A stretch of 38,924 nucleotides of DNA from Azospirillaceae bacterium (GCA_028281465.1 JANQJV010000038.1:1-38924); one strand, 5' to 3'; positions 1-8,823 are shown, counted from the stretch's first letter. Notes: generated by a model from the sequence alone, not told the origin. Program-made: numbers and translations.

Positions 1-100
1 CCGGCGTGCACACGAGGCCGACGAGGCGTCGGCGCTCCCACAAAGGCCTCCCCGGATGGACCCGTTTGTGCCCAACGGCACCGTTCGTTTCTTTCTAGCC
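1..100. repeat. Left copy of window-terminal inverted repeat with REP-like hairpin
   Basis: This stretch matches the reverse complement of 38825-38922 almost base for base; the differences are a 2-base indel around position 68 and a few mismatches near 94-95. Inside it, 17-33 is a perfect 7-bp stem (GCCGACG/CGTCGGC) with a 3-base loop. On the minus strand a GTGG tetranucleotide and GGAGC precede the stem, which resembles REP elements mobilised by RAYT transposases. No RAYT gene is present in the window. The remaining bases to 347 show no convincing gene. Confidence 0.8.
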
Positions 101-347
101 GCGTCTGAGTGAGGGTGGAAAGCGCCCTGATGGGCCGGCTCGTGTCTTCGGCAGGCGAGCAAAGTCCAAGCTGATCGATTCAGTCTTTGGCGACGATTTG
201 CTGTCACGATCCCCATCCGATGGAAGGGCTCCCTACCAGAATGGATGAACGGCGCGCTGCCATTGGCGCGCAGCAGCATTTGAGAGAAGAGGCCGGCGGG
301 GTGGAGCAACCAACGGCCCCAGTGGATAACCGCTTTCGAGAGGTCCC
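101..347. other. Intergenic region upstream of the first P-type ATPase
   Basis: I see no supported gene here. Open frames in this stretch run into the ATPase in a different frame and have no recognisable protein features. A purine-rich GAGAGG about 4 bases before the ATG at 348 is the likely ribosome binding site of the ATPase. No clear sigma-70 promoter could be picked out. Confidence 0.5.
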
Positions 348-2477
348 ATGCTGCCGATCCTGCCGATTGTCGCTGCCATCGTCGCAACGCTTGCCGTCGC
401 CCGCTCGACCAAACGGCGACACCGAAACGCATCCGGCGCGCTCACCCGGCGGCCCGGCGCGGCCTTGCGGAAACGGACCGACCGAACCAAACGAACGGTC
501 GTCATGCGCAGACTGGACGCGCTGGCAGCCAGTATGGCCGAAAAACGCTCCATCTTCTTCGGCGACGGCGATCTGGTCACCGAGGACCGGCGTTTGACGC
601 TGCAATTGGCCCTCGCCGTTGTCGGTCTTGGGGTCGCCCTCGTCGGATCCGTCACAACACCGCCCTTTGCGGCGCTGAGCCTGGCGTTTCTGGCCTATCC
701 GGTCTGGCCTTACGTCACCGACGGCTATCACGCCATCGTCCATCAACGCCGCATCAACATGGCCGCTGTCGATATCCTCATGGTCGGTGGATTGGTGGTG
801 GCACGCCAATGGATCGCGCTAGCCATATTAGGAGCCATGCTGGCCCTATCCCGAAAACTGATCAGCCATGCGGAAGACCGTTCGCAGCGCAAGGTCGTTG
901 ATGTCTTCACCCGCCACCGGGAAACAGTGTGGGTCCTGGTCAACGGCACCGAAGTGGAAGTGCCGTTCGACCAGGTTGTAGAAGGGGATCGGATCCTGGC
1001 ACGGGCCGGTGAGGTCATTGTGGCCGACGGCATTGTCGAAACAGGCACCGGAACGGTGGATCAGAGCCTGCTGACCGGCGAGACCCGCCCGGTCGAGAAA
1101 ACACTGGGCGATACGGCGTTCGCGGCAACCACCGTGCTGACGGGAAGCTTGCTCCTGCGCGTCATTCGGTCCGGCGAAGCCACCACAGCAGGACGTGTCG
1201 CCCACGTTTTGAACAACACAGCCGACTATCGCCGACGCCTGCAGTGGCGTTGGATGCAATTCATCGACGGCATGGCCGTGCCGTCTCTGGCGTCCGGCGC
1301 GGCCGCCTGGATCGTGCTCGGCCCGGCGGCAGCCATACCGATGATGTTCTCCGTCGGTGATTTTGGCTATTCCATGCGCGTCGCTGCCCCATTGCAACTC
1401 TTTCGGTTCCTTCAAAAGGCATCGCTGTCGTCGGTGCTGATTAAGGATGGCCGCGTGTTCGAGCGCGTGCCCGACATCGACACGGTGGTCTTCGACAAGA
1501 CCGGTACCTTGACCTTGGATCGTCCGCACCTGCACACGATCCATGCCTTCGGTGAGATGCGCGCCGATGACATCCTTGCAGTCGCGGCCAGTGCCGAGCA
1601 ATACCAGTGGCATCCCATCGCCCAAACGATCCTGGCCGAAGCGGCGGTGCGCAACATCGGCTTGACCACGCCCCAGGACAGCCAGGTAGCACTTGGGCTC
1701 GGCCTGTCGGCACGCATCGGCGAACAATCCGTCACCATCGGCAGCACACGCTTCATGACTCTGCGGGGTCTGGAATTGCCTGATACGGCAGCGGAGTTGG
1801 CGGCTCAGTCGGACGGTTTGGGGCATTCCATCGTCTGGGTGGCCACGGATGGCGCCATTGTCGGCGCCATTGAATTGAAACCGGCCCTGCGACCGGAGGC
1901 CGCCGATGTCATCGAACAGCTCAAGCGCCTGGGATTAACCATCTACATTCTCTCAGGCGACCGTGCCGGACCAACCCAGCATTTGGCTGATCGGCTGGCC
2001 ATACATGGCTGCTTTGCCGAGATATTGCCCGAGGGAAAGGCGGAGGTCGTCGGCCGACTACAGACGGAAGGGCGCAAAGTCTGTTTCATCGGCGCCGGCA
2101 TTGACGACTCGTTGGCGCTCCGGAAGGCCGATATCGCGGTTTCGATGCGGGGTGCCACCACCATCGCCGTGGAAACGGCACAGGTGATACTCACCGATCA
2201 TACCCTTGCCCCTTTGCCCACCTTGTTCACGCTGTCCCAACACTTCAAACGGGACATGCGACGCAGCCTGTTCCTGACCGCAACGCCGTCTGTCTTGGCC
2301 GCAGGCGGCATTGCCTTGCTCAACATCGGCATGATTCCGGTGATCTTGCTGTCCTACACCGGCATGGGCCTGGGGGTAGCCCAGGCCGGCTTGCCACTTC
2401 TGACCGACCGTCCCGTCCGGCTTCGCCGAATCCGGAACAGAACATGTGAACCCACTCCAAAAGCAGCCTTGAGCTGA
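348..2477 (+). CDS. P1B-like P-type ATPase without CPx motif and with altered GDG motif
   Basis: A 709-residue membrane ATPase of the heavy-metal (P1B) type by overall layout: hydrophobic N-terminus, actuator domain with LTGE near residue 243, phosphorylation motif DKTGT with Asp383, and an HP motif (WHPIA) in the nucleotide domain. There is no N-terminal metal-binding domain. The membrane segment that normally carries CPC/CPH/SPC reads FSVGDFGYSMR near residues 334-344, so the usual metal ligands are absent. The conserved hinge motif GDGxND reads GAGIDDS (582-588), so the Mg-coordinating Asp is Ala583. This predicts weak or no ATP-driven transport. A paralogue lies tail to tail at 2607-4727 with an intact GDGVND. 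Family assignment is firm; substrate is unknown and activity doubtful. Confidence 0.85.
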   Translation: MLPILPIVAAIVATLAVARSTKRRHRNASGALTRRPGAALRKRTDRTKRTVVMRRLDALAASMAEKRSIFFGDGDLVTEDRRLTLQLALAVVGLGVALVGSVTTPPFAALSLAFLAYPVWPYVTDGYHAIVHQRRINMAAVDILMVGGLVVARQWIALAILGAMLALSRKLISHAEDRSQRKVVDVFTRHRETVWVLVNGTEVEVPFDQVVEGDRILARAGEVIVADGIVETGTGTVDQSLLTGETRPVEKTLGDTAFAATTVLTGSLLLRVIRSGEATTAGRVAHVLNNTADYRRRLQWRWMQFIDGMAVPSLASGAAAWIVLGPAAAIPMMFSVGDFGYSMRVAAPLQLFRFLQKASLSSVLIKDGRVFERVPDIDTVVFDKTGTLTLDRPHLHTIHAFGEMRADDILAVAASAEQYQWHPIAQTILAEAAVRNIGLTTPQDSQVALGLGLSARIGEQSVTIGSTRFMTLRGLELPDTAAELAAQSDGLGHSIVWVATDGAIVGAIELKPALRPEAADVIEQLKRLGLTIYILSGDRAGPTQHLADRLAIHGCFAEILPEGKAEVVGRLQTEGRKVCFIGAGIDDSLALRKADIAVSMRGATTIAVETAQVILTDHTLAPLPTLFTLSQHFKRDMRRSLFLTATPSVLAAGGIALLNIGMIPVILLSYTGMGLGVAQAGLPLLTDRPVRLRRIRNRTCEPTPKAALS

Positions 2478-2606
2478 ATCCCAGACTCGCGGTTACTGTC
2501 TAAATTGGACCCCCATAGGTATCCAGTTTCTCATGGTCATATTTGGTTCCGTCGAACGCACGCCCAGACCCCGCGGCAACGACGTCGAGGGACGCTACGG
2601 GTATCA

Positions 2607-4727
2607 TCATTCGCTCCGTCCGCCTTCCGTCTCGCACGAACCGGAATGGCCGGTCATCCGGTGCGCGTTGCGGTTCGATGGCCCTTGAAGCATCGGCAAC
2701 GTGGCTTGCGCCACCCCCACCCCCAGTCCCAAGGTTGTGAGGACGATCACGGGGATCAGTCCAATGTGAAACATCACCACACCCACCGTGGCGGCGACCG
2801 AAGGCGCAACCGACAATCTGAAGCTCGTCCCCATGTTGGCCTGGAAACTGCCGGCAAGGTTGAACAGATCAGGCAGACGAGACAGCGACTGTTCCGTCAG
2901 GACGACTTGCGCCGTATCGGTGGCGATGGTGGTGGCGCCGCGCAACGAAACGGACACGTCCGCCTGTTTCAAAGCCAAGGAATCGTTGACCCCATCCCCA
3001 ACAAAGCAGACGCGACGTCCTTGCGCCTGAAGCTCTTGGACGACGCTGGCCTTCCCATCCGGAAGAACCTGCGCAAAGCAGCCATTGACACCGAGCAGAG
3101 CCGCCAGATGCCGGGTCGGCCGCTCATGGTCACCGGATAGGATGTGAATCGCCAATCCTCGTGCCCGGAGCGCCCTGATCACCGATTCAGCCTCGGGCCT
3201 GATGGACGGCTCCAGTTCGATCGCGCCGACGATGGCTTGGTCGGCCGCAACCCAAACCAGCGAATGCCCGACATCTCGGCTGTCTTCCAAAAGGTCCGCG
3301 GCCTCGGATGGCAGAGCAATGCCCTCCATCGCCATGAACCGCGCACTGCCAAGGGCAACGGTCCGATTCCCGACCACGGCCTTGAGACCCAGGCCCAACT
3401 GAACTTGGCCGTCTTTCAGGGCGGAGAGGGCAATGCCCCGGCGCTGCGCTTCGTCGAGGATCGCCATCGCGATGGGATGACTCTGACGCTGCTCCACACT
3501 AGCCGCCAGATACAGGATGTCCCGCTCCGGCACATCCCCAAAGTGGTGAATGGCCCCGACGTGGGGCCTTTCCTCGGTCAAGGTGCCGGTTTTGTCGAAC
3601 ACCACGGTGTCGATCTCCTGCACACGCTCGAAGACACGCCCATCTTTGACCAGGATGGCCGAGACAAACGCTTCGCGCAGGAACCGGAAGAGTTGAAACG
3701 GTGCCAGCACACGCATCCCATAGCCGAACTCACTGACCGCCAGCATCAATGGCACGGCGGCGGCCGGCCCCAGAGTCACGAACCCGACCGCGCCGGATGC
3801 CAGGGTCGGGGCGGCCATGCGGTCGATGATCTTGAGCCAGCGCCACTGCAAATGTTGGCGGTAATCGGCCGTCCGGTTGAGCGCTTCGGCAATCTGTCCC
3901 GCCGTGGTTTCCGCTCCGGATCGTTCGGCGACGATATGCAACGTTCCCGTCAAGACGGTGGTGGCCGCATAGACCCGATCCCCGATGGCCTTTTCCGCCG
4001 GTCGTGCCTCACCCGTGAGCAAACTTTCATTCACGGTCCCCGCCCCCGCAACGACGGTTCCATCGGCGACCAGACTGTCGCCTGCACGGGCTATCAGCCT
4101 GTCCCCCTTTGCCAGACTGCCGAAGGGGATCTGCACCTCGACCCCGTCCACCACGACCCAGACCGTCTTGCGATGGTCGCCAAAGACGCCGACAAGTTTT
4201 CGCTGCGAACGATCCTCGGCCCAATTCAGAAGCTTACTGCACACGGTCAGGAAAAAGCCGAAGACCCCAAGAGCGAGCAGTTGCCCAGTCGCAACGAAGC
4301 CCGCCATCAGCAAGGTGTCGACCGTCGCCATGTTCAGCCGGCGTTCGCGTATGGCATGGTAGCCATCGCTAAGGATCGGTGCCAACGCGTGCGCCAGGAA
4401 CGGCAGACTCCAAATGGCGAGGGGAGGCGCCCAAAACGTCCCTAAGGTTGCCACCCCCAGTCCGGCAACGGCCGAGACCACCCGACGGTTCAGCCGGCGA
4501 CTTGCCTCGGCCGGATCAAGATCGGAGATCACAACGGAGCGCGTGCGCACCGCCTGCGCGTGTGCCGCATCTTCCAATTCCGGTCCGTTTGCCCGACGCC
4601 TGCGTGGAGGCCCCTTCAGCAGCTTTCGGTGCCGTGCATGGACCGGCAGGCTTTTGGCGGCATCCACCCGCGAGCCGGACGCCACTGCTATGGCCACGGC
4701 CGCGACAACCGGAATCAAGGAGATCAT
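2607..4727 (-). CDS. P1B-like P-type ATPase without CPx motif (paralogue of the upstream one)
   Basis: A 706-residue paralogue of the protein at 348-2477, in convergent orientation with about 130 bases between the two stops. The ATG at 4727 is chosen because the N-terminus MISLIPVVAAVA then aligns with MLPILPIVAAIVA of the partner and GGAAGG lies just upstream; an upstream ATG at 4796 is possible. Catalytic motifs look complete: LTGE, DKTGT with Asp378, SHPIA, and GDGVNDS with Asp578. The transmembrane segment that should carry CPx reads AVSEFGYGMR, so as in its partner the cysteines are missing. Both proteins share the acidic residue plus FGY at this site, suggesting a distinct ion or a non-metal role. 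Substrate not predictable from sequence. Confidence 0.87.
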   Translation of the reverse strand: MISLIPVVAAVAIAVASGSRVDAAKSLPVHARHRKLLKGPPRRRRANGPELEDAAHAQAVRTRSVVISDLDPAEASRRLNRRVVSAVAGLGVATLGTFWAPPLAIWSLPFLAHALAPILSDGYHAIRERRLNMATVDTLLMAGFVATGQLLALGVFGFFLTVCSKLLNWAEDRSQRKLVGVFGDHRKTVWVVVDGVEVQIPFGSLAKGDRLIARAGDSLVADGTVVAGAGTVNESLLTGEARPAEKAIGDRVYAATTVLTGTLHIVAERSGAETTAGQIAEALNRTADYRQHLQWRWLKIIDRMAAPTLASGAVGFVTLGPAAAVPLMLAVSEFGYGMRVLAPFQLFRFLREAFVSAILVKDGRVFERVQEIDTVVFDKTGTLTEERPHVGAIHHFGDVPERDILYLAASVEQRQSHPIAMAILDEAQRRGIALSALKDGQVQLGLGLKAVVGNRTVALGSARFMAMEGIALPSEAADLLEDSRDVGHSLVWVAADQAIVGAIELEPSIRPEAESVIRALRARGLAIHILSGDHERPTRHLAALLGVNGCFAQVLPDGKASVVQELQAQGRRVCFVGDGVNDSLALKQADVSVSLRGATTIATDTAQVVLTEQSLSRLPDLFNLAGSFQANMGTSFRLSVAPSVAATVGVVMFHIGLIPVIVLTTLGLGVGVAQATLPMLQGPSNRNAHRMTGHSGSCETEGGRSE

Positions 4728-4942
4728 TGGCCTTCCAGGTACAATCTTGGCTGCGCGCTCACGATCCGGTGGACGGCCTCCCACCTGTGCATCCAACTAC
4801 TTGAGTTTATGCCGTTCTCGTGCGATCCACGCGACGACTAACATGACCACTGGTTGGTTTGCACGCCGAGAAGCGACCGGCATCTCGCGGCACGACCGTT
4901 TCCTGCTGCCGGCATTCCAGCCCGATTCTCAAGGTCCGTCCA

Positions 4943-6016
4943 ATGCCCCGCAATGAAGATAAACAACTCCTGAATGACGTTCTCGATTTGTTTTCCCGGC
5001 GACGATCGTGCCATCTCGGGCAGTACCTCTACAGTGATCCAGATCCGGCCAACCCGGCCGATTCGGTTCGGGGTGCGAGCCATTGGGCCCAGATGGTGGC
5101 GCACGAAGACGCTTATTATGTGCCTCGGGAGGAAGCAGCGCTGATCCAATCACATGGACATCAGATCAGGCCATTCTTACCCGATCCGGTCGACGTGTTG
5201 GATTTCGGTATCGGTTCGGACGTCGCCATCCTGTCGAAATCCATCCCCCTGTTGAAGTCGCTCGATGTCCGCCGCTACATCCCCGTCGATCTTTGCAGAA
5301 CCTATCTTGATGACGCCCGTCGTCTCGTCGGAGAGCATCTCAAGACTGTTCCCATCGACGAATGCCAGGCCGACTATTTCGATTTCAAGCGGCCTTTCGA
5401 AGCGCTTTCCAACCCCCTGATTTTCATGGGCGGAGGAAACCTCTACAACCTTCCACTCGATCCAGGCGCTGGATCTCTGAAGGAAAAGTTCACCAATGTG
5501 TTCTCTCGTGCGCTAGAGCATTGGCGCAAAATGATCGGGAAGGGGCATTTACTTATTACGGCTGATGAGAACTGCGACAAAGCCTCCTTGCTGGCTGCCT
5601 ATGATGTCGCATCGAATCAGGCCCTGGTCATGAGTTTCTTCCATCGCATCAGACGGGACACCTCTCTTCAGGGCCTCGATACTGACGGCTTTCGCTATTT
5701 GCCAATCTGGAATCAAGACCAAGCCTGCGTTGTCCATACCGTCATGGTCACACGGCCCCAGATACTCCGCCACGGCGAGGTGGCCTTGGAGATCAATGAA
5801 GACGACCACTTCGCCATCGACGCCTCGTTCAAGCTGTCGGAAGACGAGTCGTCGGCCCTCTTTCATCAGACCGGCAACCGTCTCGTCACGGTCGTTCGAG
5901 GTCAAGGCCTGAGATTGGCGCTCTATCTCGTGGAGATGAGGGAGAGGTCAAGCCAGAGTGAAGAGGGGACAGTGCGACAAATGGGCCGCTACCCGTCCCC
6001 TTTACAGACGACATAA
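4943..6016 (+). CDS. EgtD-like SAM-dependent methyltransferase
   Basis: About 357 residues. The fold signature is a Rossmann-type methyltransferase related to the histidine N-alpha-methyltransferase family (EgtD, DUF2260-like): a SAM-binding glycine motif VDVLDFGIGSDVAI about 80 residues in, then YIPVDLCRTYLDDARR where EgtD has its conserved YVPVDxS strand, then LIFMGGGNLYNLP in the position of the EgtD active-site loop. ATG 4943 is preferred over the upstream ATG at 4859 because AAGG precedes it and the protein begins with a typical helical N-terminus. It is divergent from the ATPase ending at 2607. No EgtB-type partner is visible, so ergothioneine synthesis is not supported; the substrate is unknown. 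Confidence 0.65.
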   Translation: MPRNEDKQLLNDVLDLFSRRRSCHLGQYLYSDPDPANPADSVRGASHWAQMVAHEDAYYVPREEAALIQSHGHQIRPFLPDPVDVLDFGIGSDVAILSKSIPLLKSLDVRRYIPVDLCRTYLDDARRLVGEHLKTVPIDECQADYFDFKRPFEALSNPLIFMGGGNLYNLPLDPGAGSLKEKFTNVFSRALEHWRKMIGKGHLLITADENCDKASLLAAYDVASNQALVMSFFHRIRRDTSLQGLDTDGFRYLPIWNQDQACVVHTVMVTRPQILRHGEVALEINEDDHFAIDASFKLSEDESSALFHQTGNRLVTVVRGQGLRLALYLVEMRERSSQSEEGTVRQMGRYPSPLQTT

Positions 6017-6439
6017 GGACTCCAGGAGGTGACGCTTCGTCGTCCCATCACGTCGGGAATCGGATAGGGTCCGTCTGCGAGCACAGCGCGGTCTGCGGCA
6101 GGCGATGGAGGCCCTGAGCGGCACGATGACACCAGTGGTGATGGCCGTGCACACGAGCATGGGGGCTTGCTCAGCATGTCCTGCTGCGCCGATGCGCGGT
6201 CGATCCACACCCAGATCAAGCCAATCGCCACCATGGCGGCGGCCCCCTCGACCTGGACTCGAGTCCACCGGCATGCCGTCCCTCTTCGGACCGTGCGCAC
6301 TCCGGCATCCGCTTGACCCCGCCGGGAGGGTCGGCGTCAAACCACCGATTTTCGAGCCAGAAACAGCCGCACGCTCCCCCTTTAGACTCATGATACACTA
6401 ACAGGCTGAAAGCATGACCGGATAAGGGAACGTCGGAGC
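6017..6439. other. Gene-poor stretch, possible decayed small membrane-protein gene
   Basis: No intact gene is supported in these 423 bases. On the minus strand, 6002-6300 encodes a short hydrophobic run (AAAMVAIGLIWVWI) that continues in another frame as a second hydrophobic piece, which could be a frameshifted remnant of a small membrane protein. Codon composition is poor in every frame. A weak AT-rich patch around 6385-6405 may hold the promoter of the next gene. Confidence 0.35.
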
Positions 6440-6934
6440 ATGGAACGGCTGTTGTTGGCGGTCGCGGTGATCATCGCATGGGCGATGGACGTCCGCGCAG
6501 AAACCTTGGACCGGACTTATCAGGCAGTGATGCATGTGCGCGAAAGCCAAGCGATTCCCGTGCTCGGCGAAAGCCGTCACTCGGTGGGTGTCGCCCGCTT
6601 CCGCGGCATTGCCGTGTTCGCGGACGGCGAATTGGCCGTGCATCGCTACGAAGGCTGGTTCGACTTGGTGGATGGGTCTGGCCGCTTCAGCGGCTATGCC
6701 CAGTGGCGCTTCGAGGACGGCGCGACACTGCGGGCAGCCTATGATGGCACGGCCGAAGCCGATGGCAGCGGCAACATCGCCGTCGCGGCGCGTCTCCACA
6801 GCCTGTCCGGCACCGGCCGCTTCGCTGGTGCCACCGGTACGGGTGGCTTCAGCGGACGTCGCCTTGACCCCATCGCCGCCGGCGGTGGCACCTACCTGAC
6901 TGGTGCCCTGTCTCTGACGCGGCCGACCGAGTAG
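6440..6934 (+). CDS. Secreted beta-rich protein, allene-oxide-cyclase-barrel-like
   Basis: A 164-residue protein with a Sec signal peptide (residues 1-20, ending in VRA-ET). The mature part is rich in alternating strands with many small and aromatic residues and repeated G-x-G-x-F-x-G turns (GSGRFSGYAQWRF, GTGRFAGATGTGGFSG), the pattern of calycin or allene-oxide-cyclase-like barrels found in bacterial secreted proteins. GTCGGAGC lies just before the ATG and is the likely ribosome binding site. Nothing in the neighbourhood indicates a ligand. Convergent with the DUF1127 gene at 6946. The barrel assignment is an inference from the glycine pattern only. Confidence 0.6.
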   Translation: MERLLLAVAVIIAWAMDVRAETLDRTYQAVMHVRESQAIPVLGESRHSVGVARFRGIAVFADGELAVHRYEGWFDLVDGSGRFSGYAQWRFEDGATLRAAYDGTAEADGSGNIAVAARLHSLSGTGRFAGATGTGGFSGRRLDPIAAGGGTYLTGALSLTRPTE

Positions 6935-6945
6935 TCCTCGGTGGT

Positions 6946-7158
6946 TCAACGCCAGAAGGCACGACGGCTTTCGCGGATCGCATCGGCACGAGTGACGCCG
7001 ATGTCGCGTAACGCACGCGCATCCAGATCGGACAAGTGAACGCGTTGACGCCAGCGCCGGTGGCAGCGGCATAGGCACCGCCCCGCCACTCGGGCCGCCC
7101 AAAGCACCCAGGAAACACCGCCGACGATCTCAGCCCGACCCCACAACCGCGTTGCCAT
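6946..7158 (-). CDS. DUF1127 family small protein
   Basis: Seventy residues. The C-terminal half is the DUF1127 signature: RWRQRVHLSDLDARALRDIG followed by VTRADAIRESRRAFWR, i.e. an Arg-rich helix, LxxLDxRxLRDIG, and a terminal FWR. The N-terminal extension is hydrophobic. ATG 7158 is chosen because GGAGCGGGGG stands directly upstream; the longer open frame from 7413 runs back through the dodecin gene and is not plausible. In alphaproteobacteria such proteins include small RNA-binding regulators of phosphate and carbon metabolism; the role here is not known. Confidence 0.8.
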   Translation of the reverse strand: MATRLWGRAEIVGGVSWVLWAARVAGRCLCRCHRRWRQRVHLSDLDARALRDIGVTRADAIRESRRAFWR

Positions 7159-7219
7159 ACCCCCGCTCCCCGCCGATTTGACGACCGGAGGCCAGCTTGG
7201 CGCGGGCGCCCGCGGGAGT

Positions 7220-7261
7220 CCGCCCCGATCGCTTCGGCCGCGACCGAAGCGATCGGGGCGG
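7220..7261 (-). terminator. Perfect 18-bp hairpin after dodecin
   Basis: A perfect inverted repeat: 18-bp arms 7220-7237 and 7244-7261, with the 6-base loop CCGCGA. It starts only four bases after the dodecin stop codon. There is no U-run on either strand, so it is either a GC-rich terminator or an mRNA 3'-end stabiliser. Confidence 0.6.
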
Positions 7262-7264
7262 CGC

Positions 7265-7474
7265 TCACGGTGTCGTGCGGCAGCCCAGACGAACCACGAC
7301 TTGAAACTGCACGATCTCCCCTTCCTTGACCGCGCCGCGAGTCTCGACCACCTCGAACCAATCCACCAGCTCACCGGCAACGGATGCATGCGTGATGGCG
7401 TTGGCGATGGCATCTTCCACGCCGACCTTCGACGTGCCGACCAGTTCCAAGCGCTTGTAAACGGGATTGCTCAT
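7265..7474 (-). CDS. Dodecin family flavin-binding protein
   Basis: Sixty-nine residues, the normal length of dodecin. The sequence follows the family along its whole length: VYKRLELVGTSKVGVEDAI, then ITHASVAGELVDWFEVVETRG with the conserved Trp that stacks on the flavin, then the strand IVQFQVVVRLG. Dodecins assemble as hollow dodecamers in the cytoplasm and store or sequester flavins. The gene stands alone, followed immediately by a strong hairpin at 7220-7261. Confidence 0.93.
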   Translation of the reverse strand: MSNPVYKRLELVGTSKVGVEDAIANAITHASVAGELVDWFEVVETRGAVKEGEIVQFQVVVRLGCRTTP

Positions 7475-7585
7475 GGCGGCTGTCCGTATTTTTGGGGGGA
7501 TGATGGATCGGTGACTGATCCTTTAAATTTCCGTTCTAGGCCAATTCTGGCCTCCACCGAAAGCGCCCGTTTTGTCGCCGATCCG

Positions 7586-8023
7586 ATGGCGCTGGCCTTG
7601 CGTGAAGCACAGGCCGCCGCACACCGCGGTGACGTGCCGGTCGGAGCGGTGATCGTCGACGGTCGGGACGGATGCCTCCTGGCCAGCGCCGGTAACCGGA
7701 CGCTGGCCGATTGCGACCCCACCGCCCATGCCGAAGTTCTGGTGATCCGGCAGGCATGCATCCTCCGGGCCGCACCACGTTTACCGGACTGCGACCTCTA
7801 CGTGACGCTCGAGCCCTGTGCCCTGTGCGCCGCTGCCATCAGCTTCGCGCGCCTGCGCCGTTTGTACTTCGGCGCATACGACGTCAAGGGTGGAGCCGTC
7901 GAGCACGGGCCACGCTTTTTTGGGCAACCGACGTGCCACCACGCGCCGGACGTCTACGGCGGCATCGGCGAAAGGGCGGCCGCTGCCCTACTCCAAGCCT
8001 TCTTCCGTGACCGACGATCTTGA
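7586..8023 (+). CDS. tadA: tRNA adenosine(34) deaminase TadA
   Basis: Zinc-dependent deaminase that converts A34 of tRNA-Arg(ACG) to inosine. Zinc and catalytic motifs are clear: HAE (THAHAE-type, here PTAHAEVL) and PCALC, with the substrate loop GDVPVGAVIVDG upstream. From ATG 7586 the protein has 145 residues, close to the family norm. The family usually has Phe-Met a few residues before AL-EA, and here FVADP precedes this Met in frame, so the true start may be the GTG at 7511, which follows a GGGGGGATGATGG run and would give 170 residues. Transcribed away from dodecin. Confidence 0.88.
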   Translation: MALALREAQAAAHRGDVPVGAVIVDGRDGCLLASAGNRTLADCDPTAHAEVLVIRQACILRAAPRLPDCDLYVTLEPCALCAAAISFARLRRLYFGAYDVKGGAVEHGPRFFGQPTCHHAPDVYGGIGERAAAALLQAFFRDRRS

Positions 8024-8180
8024 TCTCCGCCGTCACAGCGACGTGACGACCCCACACGCAGCCGTGTCTGGAGCGGATCGGCCACGACATCGATATCCGA
8101 AACGTCGAACCGAACACAGGTACGGTCGACACTGAACCGCAAACACGAACACATGACGCAGTCGCTTGGAGTTCATCAGT

Positions 8181-8681
8181 ATGTACGACGTATTCCAGTC
8201 CCTGGGTCGGGGCGCCGCTGCCGTCCTCGCCGCCGTGATGATGACAGCTGGTGCCACGGCCATGGCTGCTCCGGTTGATGTCAATGTCGATGCCGACGGT
8301 GTCGCCATCCACGGCTACGATCCGGTCGCCTACTTCACCGCCAATGAACCGGTGCAGGGCGACGCCGCCCTCTCCACGACCCATGAAGGCGCCGTTTACC
8401 ATTTCAGCAACGAAGCCAATCGCGAGGCATTCCTCGCCGACCCGACGGCATACGTGCCGCAATATGGCGGCTTCTGCGCCTATGGCCTGACCGTCAGCCG
8501 CAAGTTCGATACCGATCCGACCGCCTGGCACATTGAAGACGGCAAACTGTACCTCAACCTGAACCATAAGGTACAGTCGATCTGGCGGGAAGACATTGCC
8601 GGCTACGTCGACACGGCCGATGGCAATTGGCCAGGCGTCCTTGGCAAATCCGATGAAGACCTGAAGGCCGCCGCGAACTGA
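8181..8681 (+). CDS. Secreted YHS domain protein
   Basis: About 166 residues with a signal peptide ending ATAMAA near residue 30. The mature protein matches the YHS-domain family found beside copper and tyrosinase-type systems: GVAIHGYDPVAYF, VYHFSNEANREAFLADP, YVPQYGGFCAYG with a conserved Cys, KFDTDPTAWHIEDGKLYLNL and a closing ADGNWP. ATG 8181 gives a clean signal peptide; an ATG at 8166 would add five residues. A strong intrinsic terminator follows at 8707-8750. The role is unknown; a metal-related function is inferred from the family only. Confidence 0.82.
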   Translation: MYDVFQSLGRGAAAVLAAVMMTAGATAMAAPVDVNVDADGVAIHGYDPVAYFTANEPVQGDAALSTTHEGAVYHFSNEANREAFLADPTAYVPQYGGFCAYGLTVSRKFDTDPTAWHIEDGKLYLNLNHKVQSIWREDIAGYVDTADGNWPGVLGKSDEDLKAAAN

Positions 8682-8706
8682 GCAACCCAAGAGTAGCTTG
8701 ATCGAA

Positions 8707-8750
8707 GACGGTCGGCCATGCTTTTCCCCTTGGCCGGCCGTCGGGCTTTT
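8707..8750 (+). terminator. Intrinsic terminator after the YHS gene
   Basis: Arms GACGGTCGGCCA (8707-8718) and TGGCCGGCCGTC (8731-8742) pair over 12 positions with a single G-U wobble. The 12-base loop is pyrimidine-rich and the second arm is followed by GGGCTTTT. This is a textbook Rho-independent terminator 25 bases after the YHS stop codon. Confidence 0.85.
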
Positions 8751-8823
8751 CACCCAGTTGCCTTCTGCCAGCGTCCGTTTATCTTGGGCCCATCAACCTA
8801 CCACCGCCACGGCTGATCGCCCC

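Noticed and set aside
2495..2530. IS-like word (TCTAAATTGGACCCCCAT) between the two ATPase genes
   Set aside because: It resembles the ends of IS3-type elements, but there is no partner repeat, target duplication or transposase remnant nearby, so it may be chance.
6002..6401. Overlapping open frames on both strands (60-129 codons)
   Set aside because: Rich in Pro, Arg and Ser with no domain, no convincing ribosome binding site and no consistent frame; typical of spurious frames in GC-rich DNA.
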